Shown here: one piece after another, positions 1 to 5,174 of the stretch
Numbering within the stretch: the stretch's first letter is position 1
Layout of the letters: each line of letters opens with the position of its first letter
Source: Pseudomonas sp.
Lineage (GTDB): Bacteria > Pseudomonadota > Gammaproteobacteria > Pseudomonadales > Pseudomonadaceae
Assembly: GCA_003523465.1 (NCBI GenBank)
Contig: DQAA01000476.1
Location: 1-9,248, forward strand
Reading direction: 5' to 3'
DNA length: 9,248 nt
The notes under the pieces: model-generated
The model's input: only the letters and a program-made list of their open reading frames with translations
The model's database searches: none
What the model was told of the DNA's origin: nothing
Translations under genes and position numbers: made by a program

Positions 1-889
1 CCTCGATCTCGATGTGGGCCTCGGCGATGGGGAACTGCACGCCCTGGTTCTGGCCGATGGGGCGGCCGAAAACCACGCGGTCGCGGGCATACTGGCTGGC
101 CTTCTCGACGAACCAGCGGCCGTCACCGATGCATTCGGCGGCAATCAGCGTACGTTCGGCGTTGAGGCCGTCGAGGATGTAGCGGAAGCCCTTGCCTTCT
201 TCGCCGATCAGGCTGCTGGCAGGAATTTCCAGGTTGTCGAAGAACAGTTCGTTGGTCTCGTGGTTGACCAGGTTGGCGATCGGCTGAACGGTCAGGCCGT
301 TGCCGATGGCTTCGCGCAGGTCGACGAGGAAGATCGACATGCCTTCGGATTTTTTCTTCACTTCGGCCAACGGAGTGGTGCGTGCCAGCAGGATCATCAG
401 GTCCGAGTGCTGGACCCGCGAGATCCACACCTTCTGGCCGTTGATCACGTACTTGTCGCCACGGCGCACGGCAGTGGTCTTGATCTTGGTGGTGTCGGTG
501 CCGGTGGTCGGCTCGGTGACACCCATCGACTGCAGGCGCAGCTCGCCGCTGGCGAGTTTTGGCAGGTAGTAGCTTTTCTGCTCGTCGCTGCCGTTTCGCA
601 GCAGGGTGAACATGTTGTACATCTGGCCATGAATGGTGCCGGAGTTACCGCCGCAGGCGTTCACCTCCTCGAGGATCACCGAAGCCTCGGCCAGCCCGAG
701 CCCGGAACCGCCGAACGCCTCGGGGATCATCGCCGACAGCCAGCCCGCTTCGGTCATGGCCTTGACGAAGGCTTCCGGGAAGCCCTTTTCCTCATCGATC
801 TTGCGCCAGTATTCGGCAGGGAAGTCGGCGCACAGGGCGCGAACGCCTTCACGGATCGCAGCCAGCTCTTCATGGTTGTATTCGGTCAT
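1..889 (-). CDS. Acyl-CoA dehydrogenase family protein (C-terminus cut by window edge)
   Basis: This is a FAD-dependent acyl-CoA dehydrogenase: the family oxidises an acyl-CoA to the 2,3-enoyl-CoA and passes electrons to ETF. The first 296 residues are present; the family is usually about 380, so about 85 are missing. Visible motifs are PEAFGGSGLGLAEAS (56-70), the FAD-contact stretch SMGVTEPTTGTD (121-132), NGQKVWIS (150-157), and the R-x-x-FGRPIG-x-x-Q signature (271-282). Glu245 in GLNAERTLIA sits where isovaleryl-CoA dehydrogenase carries its catalytic base; whether a C-terminal Glu also exists cannot be seen. The ATG at 889 is preceded by GGAG at a good distance. It lies 69 bases after the decarboxylase beta gene and is probably the third gene of that operon. 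The acyl substrate is unknown. The family is certain, the specificity is not. Confidence 0.93.
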   Translation of the reverse strand, partial: MTEYNHEELAAIREGVRALCADFPAEYWRKIDEEKGFPEAFVKAMTEAGWLSAMIPEAFGGSGLGLAEASVILEEVNACGGNSGTIHGQMYNMFTLLRNGSDEQKSYYLPKLASGELRLQSMGVTEPTTGTDTTKIKTTAVRRGDKYVINGQKVWISRVQHSDLMILLARTTPLAEVKKKSEGMSIFLVDLREAIGNGLTVQPIANLVNHETNELFFDNLEIPASSLIGEEGKGFRYILDGLNAERTLIAAECIGDGRWFVEKASQYARDRVVFGRPIGQNQGVQFPIAEAHIEIE

Positions 890-896
890 TCTTGTT
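889..896 (-). promoter_or_regulatory. Candidate Hfq/Crc binding motif (AANAANAA) at the acyl-CoA dehydrogenase start
   Basis: On the minus strand AACAAGAA fills the gap between the Shine-Dalgarno GGAG and the start codon, and its last A is the A of the ATG. It matches exactly the AANAANAA catabolite-activity motif that Hfq with Crc binds to block translation in Pseudomonas. The position is typical for that control. The motif is short, so this is an inference, strengthened by similar motifs at two other module 1 genes. Confidence 0.45.
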
Positions 897-958
897 CTCC
901 AGAAGGGACAGTACCGCCGGCGTCTTCGTGGATCGGCCGCCGGTACCGCCCAAAACGG

Positions 959-1555
959 TCAGATAGGCTGGAAGCCCAGGGCAGCACGGAAGCGGTTCTT
1001 GATGTAGTGACCATCGCGCGGTGGCAGCACGCGGGGCGGGTTTTCCGCCTTGATCTTCACGGTGGCCAGCTTCACCCCTTCGCGGTCGGCAAAGCGTTCG
1101 CGCAGGTCATGTACGCCGTCCATCTCGCGGATTTCCCGGGTCCAGGCAAAGCCGCAGGTGTTGGCCACCTGGTCGAGCCTGATGCCGAACCCGGCATGGC
1201 TGACCTGCATCCCGGTCTCGCCGAAGTGGCCGTTGTCCAGGACCACGATGGTGAGGTTCTTTGGTTGCTGCAGGGAAACGGTGGCCAGGGCACCGAAGCC
1301 CATCAGCAGCTCGCCGTCACCCGTGATGACCACCACGCTCTTGTCGGGCTGCGCATTGGCCAGGCCGAGGCCGACGGTGATGGCGCTGCCCATGGCGGCC
1401 CACAGGTAGTAATTGTTGTCATGGTCACCGGCGGCCATGACGTCATAGGAGGCCGAGCCCAGGCCGGTGACCACCAGCACGTCGTGGCGGTCGGCGAGCA
1501 GGGTGCGCACCACTTCGCGGCGGCACAGCACGTGGTTGGCGCTTACTTGACCCAT
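959..1555 (-). CDS. ThDP-dependent 2-oxoacid decarboxylase, beta subunit (ComE-like)
   Basis: This 198-residue protein is the pyrophosphate-binding half of a ThDP enzyme. It shows the ThDP/Mg signature GDGE (79-82), 26 residues, then the metal-ligand Asn in LDNGHFGETG (N108), plus the WAAMGSAITVGLGLA helix (52-66) typical of the fold. Length and layout match the beta subunits of sulfopyruvate decarboxylase (ComE) and the C-terminal half of phosphonopyruvate decarboxylase, which turn a 3-substituted pyruvate into an aldehyde plus CO2. The ATG at 1555 lies inside the end of the alpha gene (13-base overlap), with GGAG 7 bases upstream, so translation is probably coupled and the subunits made together. 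The substrate is not determined: sulfopyruvate, phosphonopyruvate and another 2-oxoacid are all open. No sulfonate- or phosphonate-specific gene is visible nearby. Confidence 0.88.
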   Translation of the reverse strand: MGQVSANHVLCRREVVRTLLADRHDVLVVTGLGSASYDVMAAGDHDNNYYLWAAMGSAITVGLGLANAQPDKSVVVITGDGELLMGFGALATVSLQQPKNLTIVVLDNGHFGETGMQVSHAGFGIRLDQVANTCGFAWTREIREMDGVHDLRERFADREGVKLATVKIKAENPPRVLPPRDGHYIKNRFRAALGFQPI

Positions 1556-2073
1556 TTCTTTTCTCCGATCAGGCGCTGGCCGAGCAGCAGGGCAGTGGCG
1601 GAATCGCCGTTGAAGGCCATGGTGGCGGCGCCGTGCAGCAGCGGGGCGACGTCTTCGGGCTTGTCGGCGCGCCAGGTCAGCACCTTCATCAGGTTGAGCG
1701 AGGCTTCGGTGGCCTGGCCCATCGGGTTTTGCCAGGCGTTGAATTCCGCCCAGTCGCCACGCATGGTCACCACCATCAGCAGCGGGAAGCCGGCGCAGTT
1801 CTGCAGGGCCAGGGTATTGATGCAGTTGCCTACACCGCTGGACTGCATCAGCAGGGCGCCACGCTCGCCACCCAGCCAGGCGCCCGCCAGGTAGCCAATG
1901 CCTTCCTCTTCGGTGGTCAGCACCACGGCCTTGATATCGGGGTCCTGGTAGGACATGCGGATGGCAGCCGAGTGACCGGCGTCCGGTACGAACACGACGT
2001 GCTTGACGTCATGGGCCTTCAGGACGCGGAACACGTCCTCTTGCCAGTGTTGTTCAGCTTCTTGCGATGACAT
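1543..2073 (-). CDS. ThDP-dependent 2-oxoacid decarboxylase, alpha subunit (ComD-like)
   Basis: This 176-residue protein is the pyrimidine-binding half of the split ThDP decarboxylase. TTEEEGIGYLAG (53-64) holds the conserved Glu that activates the cofactor (E56 by alignment with HEQGA of other ThDP enzymes). MQSSGVGNCINTL (76-88) and MRGDWAEFNAWQNPMG (104-119) resemble sulfopyruvate and phosphonopyruvate decarboxylase alpha domains. I chose the ATG at 2073 because GGGAGAG precedes it at normal spacing; in-frame ATGs at 2115 and 2112 lack a ribosome binding site. It is first of the minus-strand operon alpha-beta-acyl-CoA dehydrogenase, with a LysR-type inverted repeat 88 bases upstream. The active site is formed between the two subunits, so neither should work alone. 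Confidence 0.88.
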   Translation of the reverse strand: MSSQEAEQHWQEDVFRVLKAHDVKHVVFVPDAGHSAAIRMSYQDPDIKAVVLTTEEEGIGYLAGAWLGGERGALLMQSSGVGNCINTLALQNCAGFPLLMVVTMRGDWAEFNAWQNPMGQATEASLNLMKVLTWRADKPEDVAPLLHGAATMAFNGDSATALLLGQRLIGEKKWVK

Positions 2074-2160
2074 GGGGTCTCTCCCGGCAGTGCTGCTTTT
2101 GTTTCCTCGCATCATGGCGAGAGACTGCGGTGAGGACGACTACCGTTTTTTTCTTTGAGA

Positions 2161-2177
2161 TATGCCGCTGCGGCATA
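2161..2177. promoter_or_regulatory. LysR-type operator 1 (upstream of decarboxylase operon)
   Basis: TATGCCG-CTG-CGGCATA is a perfect 7-bp-arm palindrome with a 3-base centre. It contains ATGC-N7-GCAT and so fits the T-N11-A rule of LysR-type sites. It lies 88 bases before the alpha-subunit ATG (minus strand). It shares its outer half-sites with three other repeats in the window, all by genes that would form one regulon. The likely binder is the LysR protein at 3982-4905. Confidence 0.65.
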
Positions 2178-2227
2178 GCTTGCGCCGCCGTGCGTCGCTG
2201 GGGGCATGGCAGGGGGAGAGGGGAGCG

Positions 2228-2248
2228 GCTATGCATTGCCGGCATAGC
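2228..2248. promoter_or_regulatory. LysR-type operator 2 (upstream of symporter transcript)
   Basis: The first base here (2228) is G, then CTATGC, seven bases, GCATAG and C: GCTATGC-ATTGCCG-GCATAGC, with perfect 7-bp arms and T-N11-A at its core. Its centre is 69 bases from that of operator 1, and it faces the plus-strand leader and symporter. It is the best match to the shared consensus and probably serves the rightward promoter. Confidence 0.65.
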
Positions 2249-2329
2249 TGTTAGGCGCTGTTGGCACTTATTGCCTCGCGGGCAAGGCGTTAGTTTTGCC
2301 ACAGGCCGCCCCGCGAGGACGCGCCGATC

Positions 2330-2342
2330 AAAACAACAACAA
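2330..2342 (+). promoter_or_regulatory. Candidate Hfq/Crc binding motif in symporter leader
   Basis: AAAACAACAACAA contains two overlapping exact AANAANAA matches (2332-2339 and 2335-2342). It lies a few bases before the GAGGAAAG ribosome binding site of the short ORF at 2359. In Pseudomonas, Hfq/Crc bound to such a site represses translation when preferred carbon sources are present. The position suggests that the leader ORF, or the transcript as a whole, is the controlled unit. Confidence 0.45.
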
Positions 2343-2358
2343 TATCGAGGAAAGCCCC

Positions 2359-2481
2359 ATGTTCATCAGCAACCTGCGCGGTCTGCTTGCGCGATTCAGC
2401 CGTCTGGATCAGGCCTGCGCTGCAGAACCCTCCTCACCCTGCCGGCTCCGGCATCTTGCACTGTCCTATCTCGTTCCGTGA
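2359..2481 (+). CDS. Possible 40-residue leader ORF upstream of symporter
   Basis: An ATG at 2359 preceded by GAGGAAAG at ideal spacing opens a 40-residue ORF beginning MFISNLRGLLARFSRLDQAC and ending HLALSYLVP. Its N-terminal part could form an amphipathic helix (alternating Leu/Phe and Arg). I recognise no family. It sits on the same transcript as the symporter, ending 50 bases before that gene's ATG, and follows an AACAACAACAA motif. The strong ribosome binding site is the main reason to believe it; the length is short enough to arise by chance. It could be a regulatory leader peptide, a small membrane-associated protein, or not translated. Confidence 0.4.
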   Translation: MFISNLRGLLARFSRLDQACAAEPSSPCRLRHLALSYLVP

Positions 2482-2531
2482 TTCAGCTCCTTCGCGCTGT
2501 CGGTCCCTTTACTTGATTAACAGGTGCTTCC

Positions 2532-3816
2532 ATGAAATTCAGATTACCGCTGGCGGGCTGGATTCTGCTGGCCATGACGCTGGGCGTAGCGCTCGGCTAC
2601 ATCATTTTCCTCACCAGTGAGACCAAGGCCGATGCCGTGGCCACGGCCGGCTATATCTCGGTGGTCTCCGACGTCTTCCTGCGCCTGATCAAGATGCTGA
2701 TCGGACCGCTGGTGTTCTCCACCCTGGTGGTCGGCATTGCCCATATGGGCGATGCCGGCGCGGTAGGGCGGGTCTTCGGCAAGTCGATGCTGTGGTTCAT
2801 GACCGCCTCGTTGCTGTCGCTGGCGGTGGGCCTGATGATGGCGAACATCCTGCAGCCGGGGCTTCACCTGGCCTTGCCACTGCCGGACGTGCACCAGGGC
2901 TCGTCACTGGAGACATCGGCCTTCACCCTCAAGGGCTTCGTGACTCACCTGGTGCCGAGGTCCTTCGCCGAGGCGCTGGCCAACAACGAGATCCTGCAGA
3001 TCGTCGTGTTCTCGCTGTTCTTCGGTGTCGCCCTGGCCGCGCTGGGGGAAAAGGCCAAGGGCCTGGTGCGCCTGACCGACGAACTGGCCCAGGCGATGCT
3101 GATGATCACCGGCTATGTGATGAAGCTGGCGCCACTGGCCGTCATGGCGGCGATGGCCTCCACGGTCGCGGTCAACGGCCTGTCGATCCTGGCCACCTTC
3201 GCCGTGTTCATGCGCGACTTCTACATGGGGTTGGGGATGCTCTGGTGCCTGTTGGTGCTGGCCGGGGCGGTGTTCCTCGGGCGGCGGGTGTTCGTCCTGC
3301 TGGGGTTGATCAAGGAGGCCTTCATGCTTGCCTTCGCCACGGCCAGCTCCGAGTCGGCCTATCCCAAGCTGCTGGCGGCGCTGGACCGCTTCGGCGTCAG
3401 TCGCAAGATATCCAGCTTCGTCATGCCGATGGGTTATTCCTTCAACCTCGACGGATCGATGATGTACTGCACCTTCGCCGTGCTGTTCATCGCCCAGGCC
3501 TATGGCATCGAGATGACCCTTGGAACGCAGATCCTCATGCTGCTGACCCTTATGCTCACCTCCAAGGGCCTGGCCGGCGTGCCCCGCGCGTCCCTGGTGG
3601 TGATTGCCGCGACCCTGGTCCAGTTCGACATTCCCGAGGCGGGGGCTGCTGTTGATCCTCGGCATCGATACCTTCCTCGACATGGGGCGCTCGGCGACCA
3701 ATGCAGTGGGCAATTCCATCGCCACGGCAGTGGTCGCCAAGTGGGAGGGGGAGTTGCAGGACTCCCCTGAGGAAAATACCGCCGAGCCTGCGCTGTCGCG
3801 GACCGAGCAGGTCTGA
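2532..3816 (+). pseudogene. Dicarboxylate/amino acid:cation symporter (DAACS, DctA/GltP-like), +1 frameshift near C-terminus
   Basis: This is an inner-membrane symporter of the DctA/GltP family, which imports dicarboxylates or acidic amino acids with H+ or Na+. In frame are a hydrophobic N-terminus, the Ser-rich hairpin TASSESAYP (270-278), TM7 GYSFNLDGSMMY (301-312) and SKGLAGVPRASLVV (344-357). After Gly371 the frame breaks in a G5 run (3641-3645): the reading frame continues 41 unrelated residues to a stop at 3768-3770, while the family C-terminus ([14 protein letters not shown], then [19 protein letters not shown]) continues in another frame to 3816. Removing one G restores a 427-residue protein of normal family length. 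The lost part is TM8, whose Asp/Arg/Asn residues bind substrate and ions, so the truncated product is probably inactive. A sequencing error in the homopolymer is a real alternative. AGGTG precedes the ATG. Confidence 0.87.
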
Positions 3817-3822
3817 ACCGAG

Positions 3823-3849
3823 ATGCGGCCCGCTTCTACAGGGGCGCAT
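3823..3849 (+). terminator. Imperfect stem-loop just after the symporter gene
   Basis: ATGCGGCCC (3823-3831) and GGGGCGCAT (3841-3849) can pair over nine positions with one mismatch, around a 9-base loop, starting 7 bases after the symporter's original stop codon. No T-run follows, so it is not a classical intrinsic terminator; it may be a 3'-end stabilising stem or a chance structure. Confidence 0.3.
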
Positions 3850-3883
3850 TGCACCGTCGTTCAAGGCGCTCTTGTGTCTATCT

Positions 3884-3904
3884 GTTATGCCGAGAATGTA
3901 TAGC
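3884..3904. promoter_or_regulatory. LysR-type operator 3 (upstream of the LysR gene)
   Basis: GTTATGC-CGAGAAT-GTATAGC matches the GCTATGC-N7-GCATAGC pattern with one change per arm and keeps the seven-base spacer. It ends 77 bases before the LysR start codon, where an autoregulatory site is expected. It is the weakest of the four copies, and a weaker site at the regulator's own promoter would be sensible for autorepression. Confidence 0.5.
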
Positions 3905-3981
3905 TGCCCGGCAGGGCGGTGTTTAGACTGATTTGAAGCGCCTCCCGAGCGCCTTTCCTTCCCGCTTGCGATGGTCGATCG

Positions 3982-4905
3982 ATGGACGTAGTGCAACTGA
4001 AAACCCTTATCCATGTGGCCGAGCTCGGCAGCCTGAGCAAGGCTTCCGACCGTTTGCACGTTGCCCAGCCCGCGTTGAGCAGGCAGATCCGCCAGTTGGA
4101 AAAGGAGCTCGGCGTCTATCTGTTCGAACGTCATGGCCGCGGCATGGAAATCACTGCCGCCGGACTCGAGGTCCTCGAGCGGGCGACACGCATCATGAAC
4201 GAGCTCGAATCCATCCGCACCTCGGTTGCGGGCGGTCGGGCGGCCTTCAGGGGAATGGTCGCGATCGGGACCACCCCGACCATCGCCGAAATCGTCACCG
4301 TGCCCCTGGTCAAGCGCATCCGCGATACCCATCCCGACCTGTCCATCCGCTTTTCTTCCGCATTCAGCGGTTACCTGCTGGACTGGCTGCAGCGCGGCGA
4401 ACTGGAACTGGCCATCTCCTACGACCCCCAGCCCCTGCACACGCTGCGCATCGAGCCTGTGATGATGGAGAACCTGGTGTTGGTCGGTCCCGCTGAAGCG
4501 GGGCTCGATCGCGACAGGGCCGTCTCCTTCATCGAGCTGTCCGGCGAGCCGATGGTCCTGCCCAGTCCGCGCCACGGCCTGCGCAAGATCATGGACCAGT
4601 GCGCGCTGGAGCGTGGCTTCAAGATCACCACCAGCGTCGAGGCCGACTCCTTCGGCGCGATGATCGACCTGGTGCGCAACGGCTTCGGTTTCACGGCCTT
4701 GCCGCTGGCCTCCATCTACGCCCATCTCAAGGACGGCACCCTGTGTGCGGCGCCGTTGATCGACCCCACGCCGATGCGCAAGCTGGTGCTGGTCTCGCCT
4801 GCGGACCGGCATGTCAGCCCCGCCACGCGCTATGTCGGGGAGACCTTCGTCGAGATCGCGGCAGAGTTGGTCGGCGAGGGGATCTGGGCCGGGCATATGC
4901 TCTGA
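3982..4905 (+). CDS. LysR-family transcriptional regulator of module 1
   Basis: This 307-residue protein has an N-terminal winged helix-turn-helix (roughly 17-40: LSKASDRLHVAQPALSRQIR, then QLEKELGVYLFERHGRGMEIT), a linker helix, and a periplasmic-binding-protein-like effector domain from about residue 92. Overall it resembles the Nac/CynR/TcuR type of LysR protein. It lies between the two transporters and opposite the decarboxylase operon. Inverted repeats of one pattern lie before each of those transcription units and before its own gene, so it is the likely regulator of the module, responding to the substrate or an intermediate. The start at 3982 fits the usual LysR N-terminus, but no strong Shine-Dalgarno precedes it. 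The effector is unknown. Confidence 0.93.
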   Translation: MDVVQLKTLIHVAELGSLSKASDRLHVAQPALSRQIRQLEKELGVYLFERHGRGMEITAAGLEVLERATRIMNELESIRTSVAGGRAAFRGMVAIGTTPTIAEIVTVPLVKRIRDTHPDLSIRFSSAFSGYLLDWLQRGELELAISYDPQPLHTLRIEPVMMENLVLVGPAEAGLDRDRAVSFIELSGEPMVLPSPRHGLRKIMDQCALERGFKITTSVEADSFGAMIDLVRNGFGFTALPLASIYAHLKDGTLCAAPLIDPTPMRKLVLVSPADRHVSPATRYVGETFVEIAAELVGEGIWAGHML

Positions 4906-4919
4906 GCCGGGCGCTGCCA

Positions 4920-4940
4920 GCTATGCAAACGAGGCATAAC
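4920..4940. promoter_or_regulatory. LysR-type operator 4 (upstream of KgtP-like transporter)
   Basis: GCTATGC-AAACGAG-GCATAAC matches the shared pattern with a single change, including an exact ATGC-N7-GCAT core. It lies 14 bases after the LysR stop codon and about 235 bases before the transporter ATG. TTGTCA at 4963-4968 is a fair -35 candidate 22 bases downstream, but no good -10 follows at 16-18 bases. A back-to-back half-site palindrome, GCATATGC (4893-4900), lies 19 bases upstream inside the end of the LysR gene and might extend the binding region. Confidence 0.62.
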
Positions 4941-4994
4941 TGCTAGAGGGCAGCTGGTCTGGTTGTCATGGGATCGGGGGCGTAGCTTTGCCCG

Positions 4995-5023
4995 GGAATA
5001 AAAGCCGGTGACCTGGCCGGCTT
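4995..5023 (-). terminator. Minus-strand terminator-like hairpin in the transporter leader
   Basis: Read on the minus strand, AAGCCGG-ccaggtca-CCGGCTT is a perfect 7-bp GC-rich stem followed directly by TTATTCC, so the stem end and tail read CTTTTATT. This resembles a short intrinsic terminator for leftward transcription, although no leftward gene is seen upstream of it here. On the plus strand the same stem would sit in the transporter's 5' leader with no T-run after it. Confidence 0.3.
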
Positions 5024-5054
5024 ACTAGAACAATAGATCCCGAAGGTGCCCAAG

Positions 5055-5123
5055 ATGTCTGTAACGACCCCCCGTGTCCTGCCTCCCGTTTCGTGCCCGC
5101 CAGCGGCGACTCCCCATCTGTAA
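5055..5123 (+). CDS. Possible 22-residue proline-rich leader ORF before KgtP-like transporter
   Basis: An ATG at 5055, with AAGGTG six bases upstream, opens an ORF encoding MSVTTPRVLPPVSCPPAATP plus two more residues. It ends 51 bases before the transporter start. Two Pro-Pro pairs could slow ribosomes. Such a short ORF in GC-rich DNA may be chance; its support is the plausible ribosome binding site and the similar arrangement upstream of the other transporter (50 bases there). Confidence 0.22.
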   Translation: MSVTTPRVLPPVSCPPAATPHL

Positions 5124-5174
5124 TCGACGCCCCCTGTTCCCCGCCTGCGTTCGTCTTCGATCCGGAGTTTTCCC

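Larger units (their letters stand above)
2074..2531. other. Divergent control region between decarboxylase operon and symporter
   Basis: This 458-base stretch holds two perfect inverted repeats of the LysR type (2161-2177 and 2228-2248), one nearer each divergent gene. The minus-strand leader has an A-rich run (AAAGAAAAAAA, 2156-2146). The plus-strand leader has an AACAACAACAA run, a leader ORF with its own ribosome binding site, and the AGGTG (2522-2526) serving the symporter ATG at 2532. TTGCC (2271-2275), GGCAA (2281-2285) and TTGCC (2296-2300) could form two mutually exclusive 5-bp hairpins, but the arms are too short to claim function. I found no convincing -35/-10 pair on either strand, as is common for LysR-activated promoters. 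Confidence 0.75.

Noticed and set aside
910..950. Short TACCGCC repeats between the decarboxylase beta and acyl-CoA dehydrogenase genes
   Set aside because: Only seven or eight matching bases in GC-rich DNA; consistent with chance.
14..1894. 626-codon plus-strand open frame
   Set aside because: It is antisense to three genes with clear family motifs; long antisense frames are common in GC-rich DNA, and the translation shows no recognisable domain.
2074..2115. Longer alpha-subunit start at 2115 or 2112
   Set aside because: No ribosome binding site precedes either ATG, whereas GGGAGAG precedes the ATG at 2073.
2261..2275. Sigma-54-like promoter TTGGCAC-TTAT-TGCC
   Set aside because: The GG and GC elements are separated by eight bases; sigma-54 promoters need ten.
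2054..2302. 82-codon minus-strand open frame upstream of the decarboxylase alpha gene
   Set aside because: It covers both operators, overlaps the alpha start in another frame and has no convincing family content.
3556..4896. 446-codon minus-strand open frame
   Set aside because: It lies opposite the symporter end and the LysR gene, is rich in Gln/His/Arg/Gly and has no family signature.
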